Under the pieces are notes generated by a model, which had not been told where the DNA came from, ran no database searches, and saw only the letters and a list, made by a program, of their open reading frames with translations. From the NCBI GenBank assembly GCA_019359095.1, contig JAHHHZ010000013.1, positions 310,001 through 374,000 on the forward strand: DNA of 64,000 bases. Direction: 5' to 3'. The position numbers and the translations under genes are program-made. Positions 24,978-34,727 of this stretch are shown here, piece by piece (the stretch's first letter is position 1; the number at the start of each line of letters is the position of its first letter). The stretch is from Pleurocapsa minor HA4230-MV1 (GTDB lineage: Bacteria; Cyanobacteriota; Cyanobacteriia; Cyanobacteriales; Xenococcaceae).

Positions 24978-26291
24978 TTAAGTCTCTAATAACAACCGTT
25001 TAAATTTGATAGCTTGCTGAGAATCGGGAATTTGCTCAGCTAAATCATTGACAAAAGCTTCTGGAGATTTAGATGCAGATTGCATTAAAACTTCATCAAT
25101 AATTAAACTCGCCATCGGGCCAATAAAATAAGCCAATTCTTTCTGACAGCGTTGAACAAATTTAGGTTCAATAGTTGGCTGTTTTTTAGATAAATTAAGC
25201 ACATTATTCGTGTTGGCTGGTCTTAAATCAGTCAAAGATTTAGATGTTAGAGGTTGAGTACAATCGACAACAGCATTTTCATTAAAGGTATTTTCTTGAT
25301 TAATTAAAGTAGCAGAATCGGGTGGAGAACAAGGAAAAATTGAGTCTAGTTTAGATGATTGAAATTCATTATTTCGAGTAGGTACGACAATAGAAGTATG
25401 GCAATCAATTATTTTTTGCTGAATATCAAGTAAAACTGCATTCGCTGCATTATAACGTTCCTGGGGTCTTTCTTTAGTCATTTTATCCAGAATTTCGGTA
25501 AATTCTTGGCTGACTCGCACATAATTGTGCCATTCCCATTCCAGAGAATAACTATTTACTAAGGATGTAGGATTTTTTCCAGTTAGTAATACTAAAGCTG
25601 TCACTCCTAAAGCGTAAATATCACTACTAGGAGAGCAAATACCCATGCCGATTTGTTCTCGGGGAGCATAACCAATTTTGCCAACAAAAGACATTTTTCC
25701 TACATAGGAATAATTATCGGAGTTGAGTTGTTTTTGTTCACGAACAATATTAGTCAGCTTGCCCACACCAAAATCAATCAACACTGGTAATGTTTTGCCT
25801 TCTGGCTGCATAATCATAATGTTATCTGGAGAAATATCTCGATGAATAATACCTAATTTGTGGATGTAGTCAAGGATTGGCAATATATTCATCAACCATC
25901 TAATTACTTCCGATTCCTGAAAAACTTGATTGTTTTTTTGACGTTCTTGTAAGATTGCAGAATAAGTTTTTCCTTTGACATATTCTTGCACTAAAAATAG
26001 ACGGCTTTTTCCCTCAAAACAGGCAAGAAATTTAGGAATTTGGGGATGAGAAATTTGATGCAGTATTTGAGCTTCTCTTTTAAATAGTTCTCGAGACTTC
26101 TCTAGATCGTATTGTCCCGAACCCAGTGGAGCAAACTCTTTAAGCACGCAGGGATCTTGAAACCGATGAGTATCAAAAGCTAAATAAGTGCGTCCTAATC
26201 CACCCTGACCCAGAACTTTTTGAATTAAGTAGCGATTATCAATCAATGTACCAGTAGGGATTTCGGCTTTCCCTTCAATCGCATTAGACAT
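24978..26291 (-). CDS. Ser/Thr protein kinase with a C-terminal helical domain
   Basis: The kinase domain covers about 20-290 of 437 residues: Gly loop GQGGLGRTYLAFD (28-40), VLKEF with Lys51, catalytic loop HRDISPDN (150-157), DFG at 173-175 and an APREQIG activation segment. All catalytic residues are present, although the catalytic-loop Lys is replaced by Ser (HRDIS), as in many cyanobacterial kinases. A linker of about 80 residues leads to a C-terminal helical segment (about 377-437, FIGPMASLIIDEVL...IPDSQQAIKF) that resembles a domain seen in other cyanobacterial signalling proteins. It reads towards the heme sensor. Confidence 0.88.
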   Translation of the reverse strand: MSNAIEGKAEIPTGTLIDNRYLIQKVLGQGGLGRTYLAFDTHRFQDPCVLKEFAPLGSGQYDLEKSRELFKREAQILHQISHPQIPKFLACFEGKSRLFLVQEYVKGKTYSAILQERQKNNQVFQESEVIRWLMNILPILDYIHKLGIIHRDISPDNIMIMQPEGKTLPVLIDFGVGKLTNIVREQKQLNSDNYSYVGKMSFVGKIGYAPREQIGMGICSPSSDIYALGVTALVLLTGKNPTSLVNSYSLEWEWHNYVRVSQEFTEILDKMTKERPQERYNAANAVLLDIQQKIIDCHTSIVVPTRNNEFQSSKLDSIFPCSPPDSATLINQENTFNENAVVDCTQPLTSKSLTDLRPANTNNVLNLSKKQPTIEPKFVQRCQKELAYFIGPMASLIIDEVLMQSASKSPEAFVNDLAEQIPDSQQAIKFKRLLLET

Positions 26292-26458
26292 AATATTTTT
26301 GATACTCCTGAATCTAAATTAGTTACTTTTTGCTCCTAATTATTTATTTAAGTATTGCCTAACAAATCAATAATTAAATAGATGGGAAAATGATGTTAAC
26401 ATACTTCCCATTGTAGATATACTTCCTTCAGCTTTAATCTTTAACTTTAATAAATTTC

Positions 26459-27319
26459 ATGTATTTTTATCGTCGTTTATTAATAGTATTCTTGTCAATT
26501 TTACTGGGAATAGTCTTAGCTATCGGTTGTGCTTCCAGATCGCCTTCTGGAGAAAAATTGGTGATTGGTGTTGTCAGTTACGATGCAGGTGCGAGTTCGA
26601 TCGATAAATATGAAAATTTTCAAAATTATTTAGCAGCACAAACTAAATCAATTGTGGAGTTAGAGCCAGCATTTAATGAACTGACAGCCGTTGAAGAAGT
26701 TAAACGAGGAGTTTGGTCAATAGTTTTTGCACCTCCTGGATTAGCAGCGATCGCCATCAAGCAGCAAAATTACTTGCCGATCTTCTCAATGGCAGGTTTA
26801 CGCAATGTACGCTCTGTAATCGTCGTCAACAACAATCGGTTGCAAAATCTTGACGATCTAAGTAACAGTATTGTAGCACTAGGACAACCTGGTTCGGCGG
26901 CAGGATATTATTTGCCTTTATATGACTTATATGGTTTGACTCTTAAGGAAGTGCGGTTCGCCCCGACACCGAAAACTGTTTTGCAATGGCTCTCTCAAGG
27001 AAAGGTAGATGCGGGGGCTTTATCGGAAGCAGATTTTGAGCTTTATCACCATGAATTTGAGCAAAAGGGATTGCGTATTTTGCACACAACCCGATCGGCT
27101 CCTCCTAGCATCGTGTTACTTCAATCTTCAATCGATGCAGAATCTCGACAGCAAATTGTCGAGGCGATGAAGGCAGCTGCTCCCAGCACGATTGGGGATG
27201 CTGGCTATCTTCCCGATGCGCCAATTCCTGACTACGAGCAATTTATTAAGATTGTGGAAAAAGTCAGACCCCTCGAAACCCAAGTCCAAGAAAAACCCGC
27301 AGTTCTAATTTTTAAATAA
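26459..27319 (+). CDS. PhnD-like periplasmic substrate-binding lipoprotein
   Basis: This 286-residue protein has a lipoprotein signal (AIGC, Cys about 24) and a type 2 periplasmic binding fold of the PhnD/SsuA group (VIGVVSYDAG near the start, VALGQPGSAAGYYLP near 139-153, VDAGALSEADF near 181-191). No ABC permease or ATPase is adjacent, so it may serve as a ligand sensor instead of a transporter component. It is divergent from the Ser/Thr kinase across 167 bases and close to the DUF3365 sensor. The ligand is unknown; phosphonate should not be assumed. Confidence 0.78.
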   Translation: MYFYRRLLIVFLSILLGIVLAIGCASRSPSGEKLVIGVVSYDAGASSIDKYENFQNYLAAQTKSIVELEPAFNELTAVEEVKRGVWSIVFAPPGLAAIAIKQQNYLPIFSMAGLRNVRSVIVVNNNRLQNLDDLSNSIVALGQPGSAAGYYLPLYDLYGLTLKEVRFAPTPKTVLQWLSQGKVDAGALSEADFELYHHEFEQKGLRILHTTRSAPPSIVLLQSSIDAESRQQIVEAMKAAAPSTIGDAGYLPDAPIPDYEQFIKIVEKVRPLETQVQEKPAVLIFK

Positions 27320-27320
27320 A

Positions 27321-27353
27321 GCGATTAGGCGGAGCCTACCCTTCGCGATCGCC
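27321..27353. repeat. short palindromic repeat GCGATTAGG...GCGATCGC
   Basis: GCGATTAGGCGGAGCCTACC followed by CTTCGCGATCGCC lies directly after the PhnD-like gene. The GGAGCCTA and CCTACCC parts recur around 50959-51043 in the opposite sense (GGTAGGCG, GGGAGCCTAATCGC). It is one of several short dispersed repeats in this genome. Confidence 0.45.
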
Positions 27354-27383
27354 AAAATTACTGTAATCAAAAATCGAATTGGT

Positions 27384-28100
27384 TTATTTTGTCGTCGAAT
27401 TATTACCAGACGGATTTGGCACAGTACCTGGTGGTGCAGATTGAGGCTGAACAGGTATAGTTTGCGTTGGTGTAGATTTTGACTCTGGTTTTGGTTCTCG
27501 CATCACTGGGGGAGGAATCAAAAACAAAGCCACTGCCGCCAATGCCAAGCTAGTCATCCCAACTACAGCAGGAGTTGCCCTTTCAACTAGAGGCTGCTCT
27601 GGTTTACGATAGCGTCTGCTAACTGGCTGTAATTCCAGGGTCATATCAGGCAATACAGAACGATCCGCATAAAGTTGATCGATCGCATCAACTAAATCGA
27701 AAAGCTCTACTGTCGTAATGTCAATTTCGGTTTTAGCTTCCCCGCTATCAGGCTGAGGCTGTAAAGTCAGGCGATGTAAATGTGATTCGGGTACTGGACT
27801 AATAGATACTTGAGGATATTCAGCGCTACTATTGTTAGATTTATGGTTAGATTTGTCAGAGGCAAATAACCCACTTAAGAATCCTTGAGCGTAGTTACTG
27901 ATGGCGCGAGCAAGATTAGTTAAAAAAACGCTACCACCACTCAACTTTTGATTCGACTTGAGTAAATGACACTCAGCATTGATCAAGATAGATATCGGCG
28001 GTTGTCCGCTCAAGATATCAGCACTTTCTGTATTAGCATCCTCCATCCCTTCCAAAATCAGATTGCAGCTAGGCAAACTATACTGTCTTTTGCTACTCAT
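27384..28100 (-). CDS. DUF4335 domain protein
   Basis: This 238-residue protein starts with the DUF4335 signature (RQYSLPSCNLILEGM), has a central cytoplasmic-looking domain, one hydrophobic segment near 180-200 (AVVGMTSLALAAVALFLIPP) and a Pro/Ser/Thr-rich tail. The family is cyanobacterial and uncharacterised. It starts two bases after the stop of the DUF3038 gene, so the two are surely co-transcribed and are a known neighbour pair. Confidence 0.82.
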   Translation of the reverse strand: MSSKRQYSLPSCNLILEGMEDANTESADILSGQPPISILINAECHLLKSNQKLSGGSVFLTNLARAISNYAQGFLSGLFASDKSNHKSNNSSAEYPQVSISPVPESHLHRLTLQPQPDSGEAKTEIDITTVELFDLVDAIDQLYADRSVLPDMTLELQPVSRRYRKPEQPLVERATPAVVGMTSLALAAVALFLIPPPVMREPKPESKSTPTQTIPVQPQSAPPGTVPNPSGNNSTTK

Positions 28101-28102
28101 AA

Positions 28103-28732
28103 TTAAGCCACTTCCCCATCAAACAAACTATACCAAACACGCTGTATACCCCTTGTACCAGTACAAAACAATAGCTTGTTCAACAAGGACAAAGCCAATT
28201 CGTTCAGCTGTTCTTCGGAGTCAATATAGGCTGACACTTTAGCACGACGAGAGTTCATCCGACTACGGAAATGAGCGCGGAATCGCTCTAAATATTCAGA
28301 GAGACGAAAATGATTATCTAGGGGGAGATTTTTCTCTCGCATCTGTTGTTCTGCCAATAATAGCTGTCGAATCACAACCATTAAATCTTTAGCTCTAAAG
28401 CCAGCAATAATTACCAGGGCTTTTGCTTGATCTAGGCTCAAATAATCTCTAGTGTAAGAACGTCGCCAAGGATTACTACAGCGTAAACGCCAAAGATTAA
28501 CCCGATGCTTGACAACGCGATCGATGCCCAACTGTCTGGCTGTAGCTAGCATATGTTCTGATGCCCCTAGTTCTAAAGCTTCTAATGCTAATAACAGTAA
28601 ATCTATTTGCTGTTGAGTGCGGGGAGAACAAACCTTAGCAGGAAGAGATATGTCTGGTAAAGTATTTAAAATTGAGGCTGGGCTGTCTCCTAAAGATTGA
28701 TGTTCCGATTCTAAACTTGCAGATTGGCTCAT
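28103..28732 (-). CDS. DUF3038 domain protein
   Basis: The frame opens with a TTG at 28789, but the ATG at 28732 (MSQSASLES) is the more likely start and gives about 209 residues. The DUF3038 domain covers most of the protein (QQIDLLLLALEALELG, then VNLWRLRCSNPWRR and FRAKDLMVVIRQLL). It is a soluble, helical, Arg-rich cyanobacterial family of unknown role. It is the first gene of a tight two-gene unit with DUF4335 and is divergent from apt. Confidence 0.82.
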   Translation of the reverse strand: MSQSASLESEHQSLGDSPASILNTLPDISLPAKVCSPRTQQQIDLLLLALEALELGASEHMLATARQLGIDRVVKHRVNLWRLRCSNPWRRSYTRDYLSLDQAKALVIIAGFRAKDLMVVIRQLLLAEQQMREKNLPLDNHFRLSEYLERFRAHFRSRMNSRRAKVSAYIDSEEQLNELALSLLNKLLFCTGTRGIQRVWYSLFDGEVA

Positions 28733-28876
28733 TATAAAATTAAGTCCAAATTTAAATTGCCGATGATTGTTCTTTGTCGAGGATAACAAATAATTATCTG
28801 GTGTTATGATGCCATAGCTATTCGACTCAAAAACCAGTCTAGCCTGATTTTTTGCAGTTTATTGATAAAAAGAAGT

Positions 28877-29395
28877 ATGCAACTTAACTCATTAATTCGC
28901 GATATTCCCGACTTCCCCCAATCAGGAATCTTGTTTCGCGACATAACTACTCTCCTAAATAATGCCCAAGGTTTACGAAATACTATCGATCGCCTGTGTA
29001 CAGAATGCCAAACAGCTAATTTAACACCCGATTACATTGTTGGCATGGAATCGAGAGGATTTATTTTCGCCACTCCCCTGGCATATCAGCTCAACGCTGG
29101 ATTTGTGCCTGTACGCAAGCCAGGAAAACTTCCTGCACCCGTCTACTCAGCGACTTATGAATTGGAATATGGCACAGATCGACTAGAAATTCATCGAGAT
29201 GCGATCGCTCCTGGCTCAAAAGTGTTAATTGTTGACGATTTATTAGCCACAGGGGGAACGGCTAAAGCTACGGCTGAATTATTAGCCCAACTGCAAGCGG
29301 AAGTGATTGGCTTTGCTTTTGTGATTGAGCTGTTGGCGCTCAAGGGGAAAGATAAATTACCCACTATTCCCGTAATTAGTTTGGTCAAATATTAA
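28877..29395 (+). CDS. apt: adenine phosphoribosyltransferase
   Basis: Translation from the ATG at 28877 gives 172 residues, the normal length for Apt; the frame extends five codons upstream to a TTG. Motifs are complete: [18 protein letters not shown] (about 7-24), [16 protein letters not shown] (about 54-69), [15 protein letters not shown] (about 76-90) and the PRPP site [20 protein letters not shown] (about 117-136). It converts adenine and PRPP to AMP in purine salvage, in the cytoplasm. Confidence 0.95.
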   Translation: MQLNSLIRDIPDFPQSGILFRDITTLLNNAQGLRNTIDRLCTECQTANLTPDYIVGMESRGFIFATPLAYQLNAGFVPVRKPGKLPAPVYSATYELEYGTDRLEIHRDAIAPGSKVLIVDDLLATGGTAKATAELLAQLQAEVIGFAFVIELLALKGKDKLPTIPVISLVKY

Positions 29396-29686
29396 ACTGA
29401 TTGTGACTGTAACTCATTTGGTTGTATATTATTTCAAGCAAATAAGTTACAAAATTTTGACGTTCTAAGCATAATCTAGAAGCATTGATCATAAACTCGA
29501 TAGAGAGTATAAAATTGTCTATGTTTTGAGATCGTAGATTTATTATCTTGCTGCAAGATCGGGTTGAGCGAGGCAAATTAGTGGTCAAAAACAAGTATAA
29601 AAACCAGTAAAATTGCTGCCCAACCATTAACTTGTCGAGATATTTAGTCAAAAATTATTCTAAATTATTAAATTAAGGAGTGAGGA

Positions 29687-31306
29687 GTGGGTCAGAAAAA
29701 TAAATTCATTAAACTAGTTGGTATTAGTACGGCGATCGCCCTAAGTAATATTACCGCCTCTGTTGCTCAAGCACCTGGTAAGATTACTGAACAGATTGCT
29801 CAGGAAAGTGAGATGCCAGATGCAGCTCAAGAAATTCAACCTGCTCAACAGTCTATTCCTGACGTTGAAAAGCTTAATCCTAGCGGTAATCCCCTCTCAT
29901 TTCCCACTACACCTGAAGAAGTTAAGGTAGATGCTCAAAAACCGATTACCATAGAACAGGCTCTTGAACTATCCTTGAATAACAATAAGGAAATCGAAGA
30001 GGCGAGAATACAGGTAGAACAAGCTGAAGCTGCATTAAGAGAGCAAAAAGCCGCTCTTTATCCTACTTTAGGCCTGACAAGTGGGTTGACCTATGGTAAC
30101 GATCTTTTTCTCGATAGTGTTTCTGAACAGAGGATCGATCAAAATGTCGAAGACACTGTAGAACAAGCTCGCGCTGAGAACCCTGATCTGACAGAAGCAG
30201 AACTTGGACAATTTGAAGAAGATGTCAGGCAAAGCGAAGAAGATCGCTTTACAGATGCTAACTCCGCTAGCTTCGATTTCCAGGGTGGTTTGGTCATCAA
30301 CTATGATATCTATAATGGTGGTCAAAGAGGTGCTGCTATCCGTGCTGCGGAAAAGCAATTGCGCAGGATAGAGCTAGATTTAGAGAGAGTCGTTGAGGAA
30401 GCTCGTTTTGAAACTTCTAGAGATTATTACGAACTACAAAATAGAGATGCTCAAGTCGAGATCCAACAAGCAGCCGTACAAGATGCAAGTCAGACCTTAA
30501 AAGATGCTCAACTTTTACAACAAGCAGGACTAGGCACTAAATTTGAAGTGTTGCAGGCAGAGGTAGAATTATCTCAGGCACAACAAGATTTGACAACAGC
30601 GATCTCCAATCAAAATATTGCTCGTAGACAGTTAGCAGAAACCTTAAGTGTTTCCCATAGCACCGATCTGGCTACTGCTGATGCAATTCAGGAGGCGGGA
30701 GTTTGGGATCTGGAGCTACCTGAAACTATAGTTCAGGCTTTTAAAAATCGGGCGGAACTAGAACAATCCTTGCTAGAAAGAGAGATTAGACAGGAAGAGC
30801 GAACAATAGCTTTGTCACAAGCAAGACCTAACCTCAGTGCTAGTGCTAACTATAGCCTCAACGATGACTTTGAAGACGATTTTGATGTTACCGATCAATA
30901 TCAGCTAGGCTTAAATTTAGAGTGGACACTATTTGACGGTGGCGCAGCTCGCGCAGGAGCAGAACAGGCAGAAAAAGACCAAGAAATTGCGGAGACAGGA
31001 TTTGCCAACCTGCGTAATCAGATCCGTTTTGCCGTAGAGCAAGCATTTTTTCAACTGAGGTCAAATAAAAATAATATTGTTACCAACACCAAAGGAGTGA
31101 GATTAGCAGAAGAAAGTTTACGTTTGGCTCGACTACGTTTCCAGTCAGGAGTCGGTACTCAAACTGAGGTGATTGATGCTCAAACTGCATTAACTAGGGC
31201 AAGGGGTGACAGGCTAAGCTCGATTATTGAATATAACCAGTCCTTTGCTGATTTAACTAGACAGGTTTCTAATACTCCTGATAATGGATTACAGGATTTA
31301 CCATAA
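29687..31306 (+). CDS. TolC family outer membrane efflux protein
   Basis: This 539-residue protein starts at a GTG (29687) with AAGGAG seven bases upstream. It has a signal peptide (to about residue 28, VAQA), a Pro/Glu-rich linker and two outer membrane efflux repeats (about 85-300 and 320-525), with the usual long coiled coils and the PTLGLTSGLTYG and RPNLSASANYSL strands. TolC proteins form the outer membrane duct for type I secretion and RND or MFS efflux. No inner-membrane partner is adjacent. It could serve the RTX proteins of this window, which is an inference. Confidence 0.88.
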   Translation: MGQKNKFIKLVGISTAIALSNITASVAQAPGKITEQIAQESEMPDAAQEIQPAQQSIPDVEKLNPSGNPLSFPTTPEEVKVDAQKPITIEQALELSLNNNKEIEEARIQVEQAEAALREQKAALYPTLGLTSGLTYGNDLFLDSVSEQRIDQNVEDTVEQARAENPDLTEAELGQFEEDVRQSEEDRFTDANSASFDFQGGLVINYDIYNGGQRGAAIRAAEKQLRRIELDLERVVEEARFETSRDYYELQNRDAQVEIQQAAVQDASQTLKDAQLLQQAGLGTKFEVLQAEVELSQAQQDLTTAISNQNIARRQLAETLSVSHSTDLATADAIQEAGVWDLELPETIVQAFKNRAELEQSLLEREIRQEERTIALSQARPNLSASANYSLNDDFEDDFDVTDQYQLGLNLEWTLFDGGAARAGAEQAEKDQEIAETGFANLRNQIRFAVEQAFFQLRSNKNNIVTNTKGVRLAEESLRLARLRFQSGVGTQTEVIDAQTALTRARGDRLSSIIEYNQSFADLTRQVSNTPDNGLQDLP

Positions 31307-31342
31307 AGTATTGTTAGCTCTAAGCTTTTAGTTCGTAATAAA

Positions 31343-32626
31343 ATGTGGTTGAGCAAATTAAAAAATACGAATAATTGGATCTGGCGCTGGTTTTGTGTTA
31401 GCGTCCTTTTTTTTCCTCTATTTCCTGCCTTGGGAGCATTAGGATTAGTAGTTGTTTTAGCCCTAATTTGGCGAAATAGCTATGCTCAAATTCTTCGCAG
31501 TTCTCTTAATCGAGCATTTGGCATATTAGCTGGTTTATTAATTCTTAGTGCAGCACTAGCAGAATACCCTCAAGAAGCAGGGTTAGGGTTGGCTAATTTT
31601 CTGCCTTATTTCGCCTTATTTATGGCGCTTAGGTGTTTGATTACCGAACCGAGACAACTTCGTATCTTATCCTGGCTATTAATACTTCCTTCCTTACCGA
31701 TAGTGGTGCTGGGTTTGGGACAACTTTTCCTGGCTTGGGATACAATCGCGCTAATTGAATCTATTTTTGGCTGGCAGTTAGTTCCCTTGGGAGTTCCTCC
31801 AGGCAGAATGTCATCCGTGTTTAATTACACTAACTTTCTGGCAATTTATCTGGCGATCGCTTTTACCCTAACATTAGGACTATGGTGGTCAATGTGGCGA
31901 CAAAAATCAACTAACTTAAGCAATCAACGTCTATTTTCTCTAGGCTTACTAATGTTAATTTTATTAGCCGATCTTAGTGGCTTAATTTTGACTAGTTCTC
32001 GCAATGCTTGGGGATTAGCTGTATTTAGCTTTATGGCTTATGCCCTATACTTTGGGTGGAAATTGTTGATCTGGGGCGTTACTGGCGCTGCTACGGCTAT
32101 TATATGGGCTTCTTTCGCCCCCAATCTCGGCGGGATGCAGTTACGTCAGATAGTACCCAGTTTTATTTGGATCAGACTATCAGATCGGGCATATGAGCGT
32201 CCTGTAGAAACTCTGCGACTTACTCAATGGCAATTTTGCTGGGATTTAATTACAGATCGTCCTGTTTTTGGTTGGGGACTCCGTAACTTTACACCCCTTT
32301 ATGAAGCCAAAATGAATCTCTGGCTAGGACATCCCCACAATTTATTTTTAATGTTTGGTGCAGAAGCAGGAATGATCTCTTTGCTATTATTTTTAGTAAT
32401 TATTGCCGTCATTATGTTTCCAGCCGCCAAGCTATTCTTAACTTGTTCGGGTCAAGAATATGACCTGATTCTATTTAGCTATTTACTGGCTTTTACCGCC
32501 TACATTCTTTTCAACCTAACAGACGTTAGCATCTTTGATTTGCGCGTGAATACTATCGCCTGGATCTTACTAGCAGCAATCAGTGGCGTAACTAATTCTC
32601 AATTAAGCAAACCTGAAATTAACTAG
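31343..32626 (+). CDS. O-antigen ligase / Wzy-like membrane protein
   Basis: This 427-residue protein has 10-12 membrane segments and a large loop ending GWGLRNFTPLYEAKMNLWLGHPHNLFLMFGAEAG (about 309-342), the hallmark of the O-antigen ligase family (Wzy_C). Members ligate or polymerise surface glycans; some cyanobacterial members are called IctB-like. It starts 36 bases after tolC and may share its transcript. Confidence 0.85.
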   Translation: MWLSKLKNTNNWIWRWFCVSVLFFPLFPALGALGLVVVLALIWRNSYAQILRSSLNRAFGILAGLLILSAALAEYPQEAGLGLANFLPYFALFMALRCLITEPRQLRILSWLLILPSLPIVVLGLGQLFLAWDTIALIESIFGWQLVPLGVPPGRMSSVFNYTNFLAIYLAIAFTLTLGLWWSMWRQKSTNLSNQRLFSLGLLMLILLADLSGLILTSSRNAWGLAVFSFMAYALYFGWKLLIWGVTGAATAIIWASFAPNLGGMQLRQIVPSFIWIRLSDRAYERPVETLRLTQWQFCWDLITDRPVFGWGLRNFTPLYEAKMNLWLGHPHNLFLMFGAEAGMISLLLFLVIIAVIMFPAAKLFLTCSGQEYDLILFSYLLAFTAYILFNLTDVSIFDLRVNTIAWILLAAISGVTNSQLSKPEIN

Positions 32627-32711
32627 TTGAGATTAAAGGTAATATTTTTTTTACAGCCATACTAGTAAAGTTATTACAATTATCAACTGTCCATTACTAA
32701 ATCTGACCCTG

Positions 32712-33428
32712 ATGGAAATTCTAATTATTGAGGACGAAGAGGAAATCGCTCAATTAATTGAACAAACTCTTACCAAAGAAAGTTTTTCCTGTCGTATTGC
32801 CAACGATGGATTGACGGCATTAGCTATTTTTGAGCAGCAACAGCCTGATGTTGTTATTCTCGACCTTATGCTGCCTGGTTTAGATGGACTAGAAGTCTGT
32901 ACCCGTATCCGCCAGCAGCCTTATAATAAAGATCCCTACATCATGATGCTGACTGCTAGAGGAGAAGAAATTGACCGAGTTATTGGACTTTCCACAGGAG
33001 CTGATGACTATTTAGTCAAGCCTTTTAGTCCCAGAGAATTAGTTGCTAGAGTTCGTGCCTTATTAAGACGCAGCCTACGCCACGAGGTGTCAGAAGATAA
33101 CTCGCAAAATTATCGCACTAAACATTTTACTGTCGATTTAGATCAGCATGTAGCAACTAGAAAGTTGGACTCCCAAACCCCAGAAGAATTAGACCTGACA
33201 ACTTTAGAATTCAATCTCCTTTCGACCTTTCTCAGCTATCCTGGACGAGTTTGGAGTCGCACCCAGCTAATCGATCGACTTTGGGGTAATGATTTCTTTG
33301 GTGATGAACGAGTTGTCGATACCCATATCAGAAGACTGCGGAAGAAAATCGAGCCAGATTCAGCAAATCCCACCTTTGTTAAAACCGTGGTTGGTGTTGG
33401 CTACAAGTTTGAAGATGATCATGTGTAA
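32712..33428 (+). CDS. OmpR/PhoB-type response regulator
   Basis: The 238-residue protein has a receiver domain (acidic pair E7-D8, phospho-acceptor D51, T81, K103) and a C-terminal winged-helix DNA-binding domain (about 130-235) with the recognition helix in DERVVDTHIRRLRKKIE. No histidine kinase is adjacent, so the partner is not known. It lies 85 bases after the O-antigen-ligase-like gene in the same direction. Confidence 0.92.
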   Translation: MEILIIEDEEEIAQLIEQTLTKESFSCRIANDGLTALAIFEQQQPDVVILDLMLPGLDGLEVCTRIRQQPYNKDPYIMMLTARGEEIDRVIGLSTGADDYLVKPFSPRELVARVRALLRRSLRHEVSEDNSQNYRTKHFTVDLDQHVATRKLDSQTPEELDLTTLEFNLLSTFLSYPGRVWSRTQLIDRLWGNDFFGDERVVDTHIRRLRKKIEPDSANPTFVKTVVGVGYKFEDDHV

Positions 33429-33541
33429 AATGATTACAGTAGACAAATCGATTTTATCGCTACTTTACGTAGTTAATTTTTTTAGCTATTAATAATCAAA
33501 AATAGTTTTTTTTAAACCTAATTGGTATCAAAAAACCTTTG

Positions 33542-33662
33542 ATACTAAATCCGTTTCGTATAGATTACTTAAAAAATAAAGTCATAAGTGTTTATTAATC
33601 TCCCAGTCCTCTATTCTCCTAGTCAGCTTAAATAAATAACTTCTGTCAATCGGATTTAGTAT
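33542..33662. mobile_element. MITE-like element with ATACTAAATCCG ends
   Basis: ATACTAAATCCG (33542-33553) and its exact reverse complement CGGATTTAGTAT (33651-33662) bracket 121 bases with no coding capacity. Perfect 12-base terminal inverted repeats on a short non-coding segment suggest a MITE. Only one copy is seen in this window. Confidence 0.4.
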
Positions 33663-34018
33663 GATTGCCAAATTGTTGCCATTGATACTCTAATTTTTTT
33701 AGAAAAAACTAATATCTATACAGGATTGTTTACTGTGAAATATATAAAAGAAGATTATCAATGAGCGCTCACTTTTAAAGTTTCTACTGATGTATCTGCC
33801 AAAATAAGTAACTTGATTACTTAAAAGTAAGAGTTGTCAAAATAGTCAAAATAGTCTAATGCGTCCTTAAATCCAGCCCTAATGGGAAATTTCTGTGGCG
33901 AATCAAAGAAAAGTAGGGTAATTCTGAAGACAGGGAAGTTCTGTAGGCGGGTTTCTCGTCGCAGGAAACTGTCCGTTTTTATTATAAAAACCCTTCTAGA
34001 AAAATTGTCTAAAGATTA

Positions 34019-34060
34019 TAAAATGTATGATTTAGTATATAAAATGTATGATTTAGTACA
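34019..34060 (+). repeat. 21-base tandem duplication
   Basis: ATGTATGATTTAGTA occurs at 34023 and 34044 within two consecutive 21-base units. It lies in an AT-rich intergenic region with no clear function. Confidence 0.6.
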
Positions 34061-34188
34061 AGAATTACTAAAAATTAAATGCTGTTATTTTAAAGTTACT
34101 AATAATATTCAACTTTTGATAGAGAACTTTTAAAAAATATTTTTTTAAGATGACAACAAATCCAAAAAATTAGGCTCAAAATTTGAAT

Positions 34189-34440
34189 ATGAAAGAGATG
34201 TGTTGGCTACCATGCAAAGGAAAACAATCGCATATTGCACTTCATTTGAGGGAATATCCCTATGAATCTTGGAAAGTTTACACAGCTTCTCCTCATGCCG
34301 TACCAGACCACAAAGTACCTGGAGGTTCAAAAGGTTGGGCAACTTTTCAAAAACTACGCCAAAATGGTTGGATTTTAATTAGTAGTGAGCGTGCTAAATT
34401 ACCTACTTCATTAGCAATAGCAAGCCACCAACGTAATTAA
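34189..34440 (+). CDS. small conserved hypothetical protein
   Basis: A frame of about 83 residues; possible starts are TTG 34183 and ATG 34189 or 34198. The sequence is basic and Trp-rich, with GGSKGWATFQKLRQNGWILISSERA in the C-terminal half, like a small soluble fold. It is followed by two other short genes in the same direction. No family is recognised. Confidence 0.45.
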   Translation: MKEMCWLPCKGKQSHIALHLREYPYESWKVYTASPHAVPDHKVPGGSKGWATFQKLRQNGWILISSERAKLPTSLAIASHQRN

Positions 34441-34522
34441 ATTTTCAAGCAAAAAATTACAGTGTTTGGCTAGTCCTGAAGTCTGGAAAACTCTGGTAAA
34501 AATTTAACTAAGTATTAACTAA

Positions 34523-34726
34523 ATGAAGGAAAAGAAAAATCTGGAGAACTTTCCTCAAACTTTGAAAAAAGGTATTTGGATATTAGGTACAACTTCTTGG
34601 ATGTTTGGAATTAGCGATCGCAGTATTGCATCCTTAGCGGATAGCTATATTTCCGCTATAGATTTGATTCAGCTATTTACGGCTTCGTTTTTCTTTGTTA
34701 GTTGGCTATTTTTAAAGCCCGAATAA
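34523..34726 (+). CDS. small membrane protein, unknown
   Basis: A 67-residue protein with one or two hydrophobic stretches (about 19-35 and 45-63). The stop codon ends one base before the start of the next gene (34728), so the two are probably translated from one message. No family is recognised. Confidence 0.45.
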   Translation: MKEKKNLENFPQTLKKGIWILGTTSWMFGISDRSIASLADSYISAIDLIQLFTASFFFVSWLFLKPE

Positions 34727-34727
34727 T

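Larger units (their letters stand above)
33429..34188. other. 760-base region without a supported gene
   Basis: It contains a small inverted-repeat element (33542-33662), a hairpin GTATCAAA/TTTGATAC near 33527-33545 and a 21-base tandem duplication (about 34019-34060). Its longest frame (33882-34133) is Lys/Arg-rich, uses the tandem repeat as coding sequence and has no ribosome site, so I do not call it. The promoter for the gene at 34189 may lie at the right end. Confidence 0.45.

Noticed and set aside
29385..29651. 88-residue minus-strand frame before tolC
   Set aside because: It overlaps the end of apt and shows no family features; the region is better explained as the tolC leader.
33882..34133. 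83-residue Lys-rich frame
   Set aside because: It is built partly from the 21-base tandem duplication (YKMYDLV twice) and has no start signal.
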